From an uncultured Bacteroides sp. (GTDB taxonomy: Bacteria; Bacteroidota; Bacteroidia; Bacteroidales; Bacteroidaceae), in assembly GCA_947071285.1 (NCBI GenBank), contig CAMTFK010000044.1:1-27000 (forward strand): DNA of 27,000 nt, given 5' to 3'. The notes below the pieces were generated by a model, which was given only the letters and a program-made list of their open reading frames with translations, was not told the DNA's origin and did not search any database. Made by a program: the position numbers and the translations under genes. Below, one piece after another: positions 1 through 7,355 of this stretch (the first letter of the stretch is position 1; every line of letters starts with the position of its first letter).

Positions 1-1004
1 TCAGAGTCTCAACAGTCAGTTTCATTAAATCAGCAAAACAAGCAGGCTGAACGCCTTCGCGTAAAAAGGCACATACCCTTAAATCCTCTTCCGTAAGCTT
101 TGGACTTATCCCTCTCAATTTGGATACAAGTCCGTAAACACTTTCCTGAAGTCGCAAAAGTTCGGTCCAGTCTTTCTCAGAAAAAAAAGATACTTTAGAA
201 GATAAAGCCGTTCGTTCCTTCAATTGGCGGACTTTTGAGACAACCGGAGAGCTCTCATAAATATGTTGTTGGAGGGATTGATATTTTTCTTCGAGGTAAT
301 TACAGTGCATCACCAGTTTGTCAGCTTCGACCTCTTTCATCTGCATTTCTTCCTTAAAGGTATCCAGTTGCGAATGTACTGTCAGATGTTTCTTCCAAAG
401 TAACCCGAGCAAGAGAGACATAACACCAAATAAACCTAAAGCAGAAGATAAAATGACAGTAGAGTTATCTTTGCTGTCAATCAACATCAACTGGCTGGCG
501 TATGCTTTTCTTTCCATCTCCAGTGCTTCGTCAAAGTTTTCATATTTCTGATAATACAGGCTGCATCTCTTGCAAATCTTAGTCATTTGCTCATATTCTT
601 CTGCTTGTGCAGCTAATTTTATTGCTTCCTTGAAATGAACTTCGGCGTCTTTCTCCTGATTCAAATCACTCTCTACGCATGCCAGATAATAATAGGCTCT
701 CGACTTTTGAAGTTCATTTCCATATTGCTCATAATAAGATACCGCCTGACGAATCTGATTATCAGAAGAATGAGGTATATTCTTATCTTCATTGAATTGA
801 GTACAAAGCAAATTATATTCTGCAAGTTGCTCCTCATTCATCTGGTTCATTTGAATCGTTTCAAGAATAATGGATGCCGTATCCGGATCTTGCTCTATTA
901 ATTGAGCGGCTTTGTCCAATCCTTGTTTCACATTAGTCCCCTCCGGATGACATGCAACCAAAGAAAGGATAAATACATACAATAAAATTCGAAGATTACT
1001 CATA
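1..1004 (-). CDS. TPR lipoprotein / transmembrane regulator, 3' end cut by window edge
   Basis: My reverse-strand translation gives 334 codons from ATG at 1004 to the window edge with no stop, so the C-terminus is missing. Residues 1-18 are a lipoprotein-like signal ending in LVAC (Cys18). Residues about 25-180 are helical and TPR-like, 181-203 form one membrane segment, and 205-265 look coiled-coil. The last visible stretch (PKLTEEDLRVCAFLREG, 301-317) resembles the start of the C-terminal helix-turn-helix in Bacteroides TPR regulators; the gene at 17167 has a similar end. That family usually has periplasmic TPRs linked to a cytoplasmic DNA-binding tail. I infer a sensor/regulator role; its target is unknown. 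A -7-like TAAATTTG lies about 36-43 bases upstream. It diverges from the gene at 1538. Confidence 0.75.
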
Positions 1005-1039
1005 TTCCCAATTTTTAATCTCTGCATACAAATATGCGA

Positions 1040-1071
1040 CAAATTTATAAGATTATTGTTAGAGTAGCGAA
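1040..1071 (-). promoter_or_regulatory. Candidate Bacteroides promoter of the TPR regulator
   Basis: On the minus strand TAAATTTG (1047-1040) fits the Bacteroides -7 consensus TAnnTTTG. Twenty bases further upstream is TTCG (1071-1068), three of four matches to the -33 TTTG. The predicted leader is about 30 nt. Confidence 0.4.
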
Positions 1072-1218
1072 TATTTCTTCCTTCTTTTAGCAAACCCTAA
1101 TTCTGATATCACAATTGTCAAATAATTACTTCACCGCATACGGAGAAATCATTTTTTGTAATATGCCTATTCGCTTTCTATGACCCTTATCGATAAAATT
1201 TCAAATATGCCTCCAGAA

Positions 1219-1348
1219 GTATCTGTAGCGTACCCGGTATGCACTTGCTCCGTACCCGCTCCGTACTTTCTTCGTGTAGAGGTACCTCTGACCGAAGAAT
1301 GTACGGAGCAAGTATGGCCCTGATACGATTCGGGTACGGAGCAGATAC
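1219..1348. repeat. 130-bp interrupted palindrome built from GCTCCGTAC units
   Basis: The element is symmetric about 1283.5. The outer arms 1219-1236 and 1331-1348 pair at 15 of 18 positions. Inner arms 1258-1266 (GCTCCGTAC) and 1301-1309 pair perfectly, then TTCTTCG 1268-1274 with CGAAGAA 1293-1299, around a 12-bp palindrome AGAGGTACCTCT at 1278-1289. A further GCTCCGTAC copy (1247-1255) allows alternative perfect 13-bp pairings: 1243-1255 with 1301-1313, and 1246-1258 with 1331-1343. It sits in the 533-bp gap between two divergent genes. The rest of that gap shows only the two promoters; short ORFs crossing it look spurious. Confidence 0.8.
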
Positions 1349-1487
1349 AAAAGAAACACATCACGAAGAAAAAGGAGATAGTATAGAAAAGATACCAATA
1401 TTCATATAAATCACAAGCGTACCATCATACAAACTCAGTTCTTTTCTTGAATATCTATAAGCTCTTCCTAAACTTTTCCATACAAAA

Positions 1488-1519
1488 TTTGCTTATTTGC
1501 CCAAGAAATCGTATATTTG
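1488..1519 (+). promoter_or_regulatory. Bacteroides-type promoter of the gene at 1538
   Basis: TTTG at 1488-1491, a 20-base spacer, then TATATTTG at 1512-1519. Both boxes match the Bacteroides -33/-7 consensus (TTTG, TAnnTTTG) exactly. The predicted start site is only about a dozen bases before the ATG, and no Shine-Dalgarno is visible. Confidence 0.65.
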
Positions 1520-1537
1520 ACTTAAACAAGTCAGATT

Positions 1538-2389
1538 ATGTCAAATCCGATTATTCCGGGCATATCCGAAGCTGAACAAGACCTGTTGTATAAAAAACTA
1601 AACGAATACAATCTGGGAAGAGCCTCTTACAAAGAGGCTGGTGCCTATCTTGTTGTGTTGCCTCGTCCCGAGTATCCCCGCTATTCATTATGGATTTATT
1701 CGCCCCTGCCCGAACGGCAGTCCATCTTTTACATTCAGGACCTTTCCGAAGATATCAATGAGAGCTTACGGGTGGCAAGTAGCCTATGCTATTATTCTCC
1801 CCGCTGCATGCTACTGGTGGAATACAATGCCAAACGCATGCAGAGCAGAGGAGACGACATTATTTCCATCGGTAAATATCACGGCCATTTCCTTCACGAA
1901 ATCTTTCGCATCGACCCGGGATATATCAGTTGGGTTGCCTATAAGTTCACCCCACGCATCCCTAAGCAGGAACGCTTCGTGCAGATTGCACAGATATATC
2001 ACTCTGTCCATCTCGATATTCAGAAACAACAGGCACGACAAAAATATTCCACCAGCCGTTTTCTGGGGAAGGAAGGGGAGAAAGTGGCAGACCTTACCTT
2101 GAAAGTGCTCCGCGTGCGACTGGAAGACGATCCTTACAAGACCATCGTAAAAGGAAATACCCCTTATTTCTACATTCGGCAGATACTTACGCTGGAAGAT
2201 TCTATCGGCAACCTCGTCACTTTCCGGACAAGTGCCCGCACAGCAAGCCGAGAGTCGTGCCAACTGCCGGGTACGGAACATGCTTTCCAGCCGGGAGAAA
2301 CGGTATACATTGCTTCGGCACGCATCGCACGCACCTACACTTCGGGAAATAAGCAGTACACCCGCCTCAATTATGTTAAGTTTAAATAA
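1538..2389 (+). CDS. Hypothetical protein with exodeoxyribonuclease X C-terminal-like motif
   Basis: 283 aa from ATG. Residues 110-132 carry GKYHG, then LHEI, then DPGYISW, the signature of the small C-terminal domain found after the nuclease in exodeoxyribonuclease X-like proteins and in some stand-alone Bacteroidetes proteins. No DEDD exonuclease motifs are visible, so nuclease activity is not implied. The region from about 190 to 283 is rich in beta-type segments and resembles an OB-like nucleic-acid-binding fold (inference only). There is no signal peptide, so it is probably cytoplasmic. It is a single-gene unit with its own promoter at 1488-1519, next to the TPP riboswitch but not obviously linked to thiamine. 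Function unknown; a nucleic-acid role is a weak inference. Confidence 0.7.
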   Translation: MSNPIIPGISEAEQDLLYKKLNEYNLGRASYKEAGAYLVVLPRPEYPRYSLWIYSPLPERQSIFYIQDLSEDINESLRVASSLCYYSPRCMLLVEYNAKRMQSRGDDIISIGKYHGHFLHEIFRIDPGYISWVAYKFTPRIPKQERFVQIAQIYHSVHLDIQKQQARQKYSTSRFLGKEGEKVADLTLKVLRVRLEDDPYKTIVKGNTPYFYIRQILTLEDSIGNLVTFRTSARTASRESCQLPGTEHAFQPGETVYIASARIARTYTSGNKQYTRLNYVKFK

Positions 2390-2447
2390 GCTTAAAATAT
2401 AAGCCGTTATCTTTCCCGTTAAAAACATTCATCCTTACTTTACCGGC

Positions 2448-2527
2448 AGAAAAGGGGGTGCTATAAAAATAGCTGAGATTATACCCAATGAACCTGATAC
2501 GGTTAGTACCGTCGAAGGGAATTTTCT
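2448..2527 (+). promoter_or_regulatory. TPP riboswitch (THI element)
   Basis: The aptamer core is clear: GGGGGTGC at 2454-2461, GCTGAGAT at 2472-2479, ACCC, then AACCTGATACGGTTAGTACC at about 2491-2510 and AAGGGAA. Stem P1 can form from AGAAAA (2448-2453) and TTTTCT (2522-2527). It lies 72 bases before thiE. TCCCTT at about 2559-2564 is complementary to AAGGGA at the 3' side of the aptamer and could form a competing pairing. Known TPP elements turn down thi genes when thiamine pyrophosphate binds. No convincing terminator is seen, so control may be translational. A poor -7-like TATCTTTC lies at about 2408-2415. Confidence 0.95.
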
Positions 2528-2599
2528 TTCTATATTCTACTATTCGTTTATACTACTATCCCTTTCTGTAAGTAGAACCTCTAAAAATTCAGAGTTTGA

Positions 2600-3220
2600 A
2601 TGTTTGACGTACAATTCATTACGCATTTTACGGCATCTATTTCATACTTGGACTCCGCACGTATAGCCCTCGAAGGGGGCTGCCGCTGGGTACAGCTTCG
2701 GATGAAAGACGCTTCCGAAGATGAACTGAAAGCCACAGCCATACGCGTGCAGGACCTCTGCCGCCAATACGGGGCTACCTTCATCATTGATGACCACGTA
2801 GACCTGGTGAAACAGATTGGTGCGGACGGTGTCCATTTAGGAAAATTGGATATGCCGATAAAAGAAGCAAGGGAGAGACTGGGCAAAAGTTTCATCATCG
2901 GTGGAACCGCTAACACTTTTGAAGACATCAGGCAGCATGCCACCGATGGCGCAGACTACATTGGTTGCGGCCCCTTCCGTTTCACCACCACCAAACAGAA
3001 GTTATCACCCATCCTGGGACTGGACGGCTATCGCTCCATCCTGACGCGAATGAAAGAAGAAGGTCTTTCAATTCCCGTCGTCGGCATTGGTGGAATTACT
3101 CGTGAAGATATCCCGGCATTGAAAGCCGTAGGACTAAGCGGGATAGCACTGAGCGGTGGTATTCTGAAAGCCGGGAATCCTGTGCGTGAGATGGAGACAA
3201 TCATACAACTGACCGAATAG
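2600..3220 (+). CDS. thiE: Thiamine phosphate synthase
   Basis: 206 aa, the usual ThiE length. It couples HMP-pyrophosphate with the thiazole phosphate (or its carboxylate) to give thiamine phosphate in the cytoplasm. Visible motifs of the TIM-barrel fold are QLRMK (32-36), the metal-binding DD in IIDDHVDL (64-65), GVHLG (77-81), GCGPFRFTTTK (122-132) and VVGIGGI near the C-terminus. The ATG at 2600 is the first in-frame start after the riboswitch. It is followed after 17 bases by thiC, so the two are very probably co-transcribed under TPP control. A second, more diverged ThiE-like protein is encoded at 5909; this copy keeps the canonical residues and is the better candidate for the coupling enzyme. 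Confidence 0.93.
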   Translation: MFDVQFITHFTASISYLDSARIALEGGCRWVQLRMKDASEDELKATAIRVQDLCRQYGATFIIDDHVDLVKQIGADGVHLGKLDMPIKEARERLGKSFIIGGTANTFEDIRQHATDGADYIGCGPFRFTTTKQKLSPILGLDGYRSILTRMKEEGLSIPVVGIGGITREDIPALKAVGLSGIALSGGILKAGNPVREMETIIQLTE

Positions 3221-3237
3221 CAATCAATTATTGAACC

Positions 3238-4929
3238 ATGGAAGATAAAACAAAAATCACCTATCCCGATTCCGAGAAAGTCTACATGCAGGGTGAGCTT
3301 TTTCCTTACCTGAAAGTGGGTATGAGAAAAGTGAATCTGACGCCTACCGTAGTAGTGGAAAACGGGAAGAAAATCATCACGGAAAATGCACCCGTGTACA
3401 TCTACGACACAAGTGGAGCATACAGTGACCCGAACCAGAAAGTCGACTTAAAGAAAGGTCTGCCCCGCCTCCGCGAACCGTGGATACAGGAGAGGGAAGT
3501 GGAACGACTGACAGCAATCAGTTCCGAATACGGCAAGATGCGCCTGGCAGACAAGAGCCTCGACTCTCTCCGTTTTGAGCATATCACCCTGCCCTACCGT
3601 GCCAAAGCAGGCAAGCAGGTTACGCAAATGTACTATGCCAAAAAAGGAATTGTCACCCCGGAAATGGAGTACGTTGCCATTCGCGAAAACATGAACTGTA
3701 AAGAGTTGGGCATAGAAACTTACATCACACCGGAATTTGTGCGGGATGAGATTGCAGCAGGACGTGCCGCACTGCCTGCCAACATCAACCATCCTGAGGC
3801 CGAGCCCATGATTATCGGTTCCAAATTCCTCGTCAAGATAAATACGAATATCGGAAACTCCGCCACTTCTTCCACTATCGAAGAGGAAGTGGAAAAGGCT
3901 GTGTGGAGCTGCAAATGGGGAGGCGATACGCTGATGGACTTGTCTACGGGAGAGAACATTCACGAAACGCGTGAATGGATCATTCGCAACTGTCCTGTTC
4001 CGGTGGGTACAGTTCCCATGTATCAGGCCATGGAGAAGGTACGTGGAAAAGCCGAAGACCTGACCTGGGAATTATTTCGGGATACCCTCATCGAACAGTG
4101 CGAACAGGGGGTGGATTACTTCACTATCCACTGCGGTATTCGCCTGAAGAATATACATTTCGCCAACGAACGACTTTGCGGAATGGTGAGCCGGGGCGGA
4201 AGCATCATTTCGCAATGGTGCAAAATGCATCAGAAAGAGAGCTTCCTCTATGAGCATTTTGATGATATATGCGATATATGTGCGCAATATGACGTAGCCC
4301 TGTCACTGGGTGATGGTTTGCGTCCGGGAGCCATACGGGATGCCAATGACCGGGCACAGTTTGCCGAACTGGATACAATGGGAGAACTTGTGGAACGTGC
4401 ATGGGCAAAGAATGTACAGGCATTCATTGAAGGACCGGGACACGTGCCGATGCATAAAATCAAAGAGAACATGGACCGCCAGATAGAGAAGTGCCACGGA
4501 GCACCATTCTATACACTCGGCCCGTTGGTGACAGACGTTGCACCGGGCTACGACCACATTACAAGTGCCATCGGAGCTGCACAAATCGGTTGGTACGGAA
4601 CAGCGATGCTTTGTTATGTGACTCCGAAGGAACACCTTGCTCTGCCACAAAAAGAGGATGTACGTGTAGGTGTAGTCACTTATAAGATTGCCGCACATGC
4701 CGCCGACCTAGCCAAAGGACATCCGGGGGCGGAAGTCCGGGACGATGCTTTGAGTAAGGCACGTTATGAATTCCGCTGGAAAGACCAGTTCAACCTGAGT
4801 CTTGATCCGGAAAGGGCACTCCAATATTATAAAGAGGCCAACCACCTGAATGGAAAGTATTGCACCATGTGCGGACCTAATTTCTGTGCTATGCGCATTA
4901 GTCAGCAGTTAAAGAATTGCAATGAATGA
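3238..4929 (+). CDS. thiC: Phosphomethylpyrimidine (HMP-P) synthase
   Basis: 563 aa. ThiC is a radical-SAM enzyme that rearranges 5-aminoimidazole ribotide into HMP phosphate, the pyrimidine half of thiamine. The C-terminal cluster motif C542-x2-C545-x4-C550 (CTMCGPNFC) is intact, and the core segments MNCKELGIE, EGPGHVPMHK, TDVAPGYDHI and AAHAADLAKG are typical. The start at 3238 gives the expected Bacteroidetes N-terminus and 17 bases of spacing from thiE. Its TGA stop (4927-4929) overlaps the left arm of the heptamer-repeat hairpin at 4928-5029. No truncation or frameshift is seen. Confidence 0.97.
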   Translation: MEDKTKITYPDSEKVYMQGELFPYLKVGMRKVNLTPTVVVENGKKIITENAPVYIYDTSGAYSDPNQKVDLKKGLPRLREPWIQEREVERLTAISSEYGKMRLADKSLDSLRFEHITLPYRAKAGKQVTQMYYAKKGIVTPEMEYVAIRENMNCKELGIETYITPEFVRDEIAAGRAALPANINHPEAEPMIIGSKFLVKINTNIGNSATSSTIEEEVEKAVWSCKWGGDTLMDLSTGENIHETREWIIRNCPVPVGTVPMYQAMEKVRGKAEDLTWELFRDTLIEQCEQGVDYFTIHCGIRLKNIHFANERLCGMVSRGGSIISQWCKMHQKESFLYEHFDDICDICAQYDVALSLGDGLRPGAIRDANDRAQFAELDTMGELVERAWAKNVQAFIEGPGHVPMHKIKENMDRQIEKCHGAPFYTLGPLVTDVAPGYDHITSAIGAAQIGWYGTAMLCYVTPKEHLALPQKEDVRVGVVTYKIAAHAADLAKGHPGAEVRDDALSKARYEFRWKDQFNLSLDPERALQYYKEANHLNGKYCTMCGPNFCAMRISQQLKNCNE

Positions 4930-5029
4930 GCTACGGGCTACGAGCTACAAGCTACAAGTGGCTGCGCTATGAAACGGCAAAGCACTTGTAGCTGGTAGCT
5001 TGTAGCCCGTAGCTCGTAGCTCGTAGCTT
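4928..5029. repeat. Heptamer-repeat hairpin between thiC and thi4
   Basis: The left arm 4928-4960 consists of tandem RRGCTAC heptamers (GAGCTAC, GGGCTAC, GAGCTAC, AAGCTAC). The right arm has six GTAGCYN-type units from 4988 to 5029. Arms 4928-4960 and 4983-5015 pair over 33 positions with two mismatches around a 22-base loop. The structure begins inside the thiC stop codon and ends 31 bases before the thi4 ATG. No T-run follows it, so it is not a standard terminator; mRNA stabilisation or dosage control within the operon is possible. Confidence 0.85.
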
Positions 5030-5060
5030 ATAACATATTACTTTTTAAACTTATTATATT

Positions 5061-5834
5061 ATGATTGAAACTAAAGTATCCAAAGGTATCATTAGTACCT
5101 ATTTTGAAAAATTAGAAAGGAATCTTGACTTGGACGTTGCTATTGTCGGTGGCGGTCCCTCAGGGATAGTAGCAGCTTATTATCTGGCAAAGGCCGGATT
5201 AAAGGTGGCACAGTTCGACCGTAAGCTTGCCCCCGGCGGCGGAATGTGGGGCGGTGCCATGATGTTCAACCAGATTGTTATCCAAGAAGAAGCAATTGAT
5301 ATTGTAAAGGAATTCAATATCAACCATGAGAAGTATGAAGACGGACTGTATGTAATGGACTCGGTAGAAAGCACTTCTGCCCTGCTCTATCAGGCTGTTC
5401 ATGCGGGTGCCACCATCTTCAACTGCTACTCTGTGGAAGATGTCATCTTCAAAAACAACACAGTGAACGGAGTGGTAGTAAACTGGACTCCCGTATTGCG
5501 TGAAGGCATGCACGTAGACCCATTGAACATTCTCGCCAAGATAGTAGTGGACGGAACAGGACATGACAGCGAAATAGCTGCCACCGTAGCACGCAAAAAT
5601 GGTATCCGTCTGGCAACAGAAACGGGTGGTGTGATTGGCGAACGTTCGCTGGACGTAGTGGCAGGAGAAGATGAAGTAGTAAACGGAACGAAAGAAATCT
5701 ATCCGGGATTGTATGTTTGCGGTATGGCTGCATCTGCCGTTTCGGGCACTCCGCGCATGGGACCAATCTTCGGTGGAATGCTGATGTCAGGAAAGAAGGT
5801 TGCTGAGGAAATTATTGCGAAGTTGAAGAAATAA
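5061..5834 (+). CDS. thi4: Thi4-type thiazole synthase, sulfide-dependent (His) form
   Basis: 257 aa, in the Thi4 family that builds ADP-thiazole carboxylate from NAD and glycine. An N-terminal dinucleotide-binding motif AIVGGGPSG (27-35) and GGGMWGGAM (59-67) are clear, as is the C-terminal VSGTPRMGPIFGGM (227-240). At the site where yeast Thi4 has its sulfur-donating Cys, this protein reads GMHVDP with His151. In characterised methanogen enzymes His at this site goes with multi-turnover use of free sulfide rather than suicide chemistry. It is probably co-expressed with thiE and thiC and is followed by a terminator at 5861-5898. The usual Bacteroides thiS/G/H/F genes are absent from the window. 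No Nudix gene to split the ADP-thiazole product is seen nearby. Confidence 0.93.
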   Translation: MIETKVSKGIISTYFEKLERNLDLDVAIVGGGPSGIVAAYYLAKAGLKVAQFDRKLAPGGGMWGGAMMFNQIVIQEEAIDIVKEFNINHEKYEDGLYVMDSVESTSALLYQAVHAGATIFNCYSVEDVIFKNNTVNGVVVNWTPVLREGMHVDPLNILAKIVVDGTGHDSEIAATVARKNGIRLATETGGVIGERSLDVVAGEDEVVNGTKEIYPGLYVCGMAASAVSGTPRMGPIFGGMLMSGKKVAEEIIAKLKK

Positions 5835-5860
5835 TCTTTTGCAGATTGCCTTTTCTTACT

Positions 5861-5898
5861 ATATGAGGTTGTGTCAACACAGCCTCATATTTCTTTTC
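5861..5898 (+). terminator. Intrinsic terminator after thi4
   Basis: ATATGAGGTTGTG (5861-5873) pairs with CACAGCCTCATAT (5878-5890), 13 bp with one G-U pair and a TCAA loop, followed by TTCTTTTC on the plus strand. It lies between the convergent thi4 and thiE-paralogue genes. The minus-strand exit lacks a good T-run, so it mainly serves the plus strand. Confidence 0.8.
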
Positions 5899-5908
5899 TG
5901 TGGGAGCA

Positions 5909-6511
5909 CTATCCGGCAGCTTCTTTCAGTCTTCCGAAGTGGGAAAGGACTTTTTTTGCATCCTCCCACGTCCGGTAGCGGTTCCAGATATCTCCCAGCA
6001 AGGCTGCACCGCCAAAACCAAGGGCTTTTATTTCTGAAAGGTTCGCCGCGCTTATTCCACCTAAAGCGACAACTTTTTCATTAATAATCCTTTCTGCTTG
6101 TGCCTGTCGTAAGGCTTCCTGAGAATATCCCGAACGATACCCCTGCTTGGAAATGCTATCATAGACAGGACTCATCAGTACATAGTCAAAGTGGGAAGCC
6201 ATAGTTTTCACCTCTTCAAGGCTATGGCAAGCACGGCTCAGTAATCCCTGATACCCTTCCGGTGCTTCCGAATGACGGGAATTCAAGTGAATTCCCCCCA
6301 AAGAAAACTCGTCTTTCAGCGGAAAGAAATCATGAATAACAATCTGTTTCCTGTATTCCATAGAAATCCCATGCAAAAGATTCCCGACTTCATGAGCCGT
6401 AGCATCCGGCTTGCGCAAGTGCAGCAAGTCCAGTCCGACTTCAAATAGTCCGGTGATGATTCGGGCTTCCTCCGGAATGAAATCCGGAGACGTAATAACA
6501 ATAAGTTTCAT
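5909..6511 (-). CDS. ThiE/TenI-like thiamine phosphate synthase paralogue
   Basis: 200 aa in the ThiE/TenI TIM-barrel family. LLHLRKPD (29-36) matches the QLR..K strand, GGIHLN (72-77) the GVHLG loop, SPVYDSISKQGY (114-125) the phosphate/pyrophosphate loop, and VALGGIS (148-154) the C-terminal phosphate site. The paired Asp of the canonical metal site (IIDDHVDL in the other copy) is replaced by IVIHDFFPL, so catalysis may differ. TenI relatives act as thiazole tautomerases in the ThiG pathway, a step that should not be needed if Thi4 supplies the thiazole. It follows thiD with only 4 bases between. I call it a paralogue; thiamine phosphate synthase or an accessory step are both possible. Confidence 0.8.
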   Translation of the reverse strand: MKLIVITSPDFIPEEARIITGLFEVGLDLLHLRKPDATAHEVGNLLHGISMEYRKQIVIHDFFPLKDEFSLGGIHLNSRHSEAPEGYQGLLSRACHSLEEVKTMASHFDYVLMSPVYDSISKQGYRSGYSQEALRQAQAERIINEKVVALGGISAANLSEIKALGFGGAALLGDIWNRYRTWEDAKKVLSHFGRLKEAAG

Positions 6512-6515
6512 ATCT

Positions 6516-7343
6516 CTATTCCTCAGTTACGGGGTCCACCGGATTTACCAAATATGGGAAATGGCACAAAGGTCCGTTCCCCTGCCCTATACGTAAATCT
6601 TTCCCGGCTTCAATGGCCTTGGTTATATATGTTTTAGCCAGCTCCACCGCTTCATACAGAGGGAATCCTTGTGCCAGAAAGGTTGCGATAGCCGAAGAAA
6701 GAGTACATCCCGTGCCATGTAGGTTTCCAGAATGAATGCGTCTGGCACCAAAAAGATGAAGTTCATGCCCGTCATAAAGCACATCACACATTTCGTTGCC
6801 TGTCAGATGTCCGCCTTTGACCAGACAAGCACATTGATACTTCTCATACACCAGATGTGCAGCAAGTTCCATATCATCTACCGTATGGATGGGCTGTTGC
6901 AACAAAACTTCTGCTTCATGCAAATTAGGGGTTACAAGAGATACTGCGGGAAGCAGCTTGGTGCAAATAGCTTCTACCGCCTCATCTGTCATAAGCTTGT
7001 GCCCACTGGTAGAAACCATTACCGGGTCGTAAATAACCTGGCGAGGAGAGTACTGATGCAGCACACGCACAATCTCATTAATAATCTCCACATTCCCGGT
7101 CATACCTATCTTAATGGCATCCGGTTTCAAGTCTTCCAGTATAGCCTCCATTTGCCAGCCAACCACCTCTGCTTCAACGGGATGCACACCCTGCACACCC
7201 AACGTATTCTGCACCGTAATCGCAGTTATTGCCGTTGCCGCATATCCACCTAATGCCGATATGGTCTTTATGTCTGCCTGTACACCCGCACCGGCAGAAG
7301 AATCAGAGCCGGCAACAGAGAGAATAATTACTTTCTTATCCAT
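6516..7343 (-). CDS. thiD: HMP kinase / HMP-phosphate kinase
   Basis: 275 aa, a ribokinase-fold enzyme that phosphorylates hydroxymethylpyrimidine twice to the pyrophosphate used by ThiE. The N-terminal AGSDSSAGAG (11-20) and the anion-hole motif HGTGCTLSSA (209-218, Cys213) are intact, as is the substrate segment VKGGHL. ATG at 7343 starts the normal MDKKVIILSVAGSDSS terminus. It lies 12 bases after the oxidoreductase gene and 4 bases before the thiE paralogue, so it belongs to the minus-strand run. No TPP riboswitch is seen in front of it, so unlike thiE-thiC it is not visibly under TPP control. Confidence 0.95.
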   Translation of the reverse strand: MDKKVIILSVAGSDSSAGAGVQADIKTISALGGYAATAITAITVQNTLGVQGVHPVEAEVVGWQMEAILEDLKPDAIKIGMTGNVEIINEIVRVLHQYSPRQVIYDPVMVSTSGHKLMTDEAVEAICTKLLPAVSLVTPNLHEAEVLLQQPIHTVDDMELAAHLVYEKYQCACLVKGGHLTGNEMCDVLYDGHELHLFGARRIHSGNLHGTGCTLSSAIATFLAQGFPLYEAVELAKTYITKAIEAGKDLRIGQGNGPLCHFPYLVNPVDPVTEE

Positions 7344-7355
7344 ATATACTGTAAC

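Noticed and set aside
635..901. 88-aa plus-strand ORF
   Set aside because: It lies antisense within the truncated TPR regulator, whose frame reads through with a signal, membrane segment and TPR-like helices.
1219..1348. Invertible promoter (phase-variation switch)
   Set aside because: The flanked segment is only about 45-95 bases, shorter than known Bacteroides invertons, no promoter is visible inside it and no invertase gene is nearby.
1167..1398. Two overlapping 65-aa minus-strand ORFs
   Set aside because: They run through the palindrome, overlap each other in different frames and have low-complexity translations.
4928..5029. CRISPR array
   Set aside because: Units are 7 bases with no spacers, and the two halves are mirror images.
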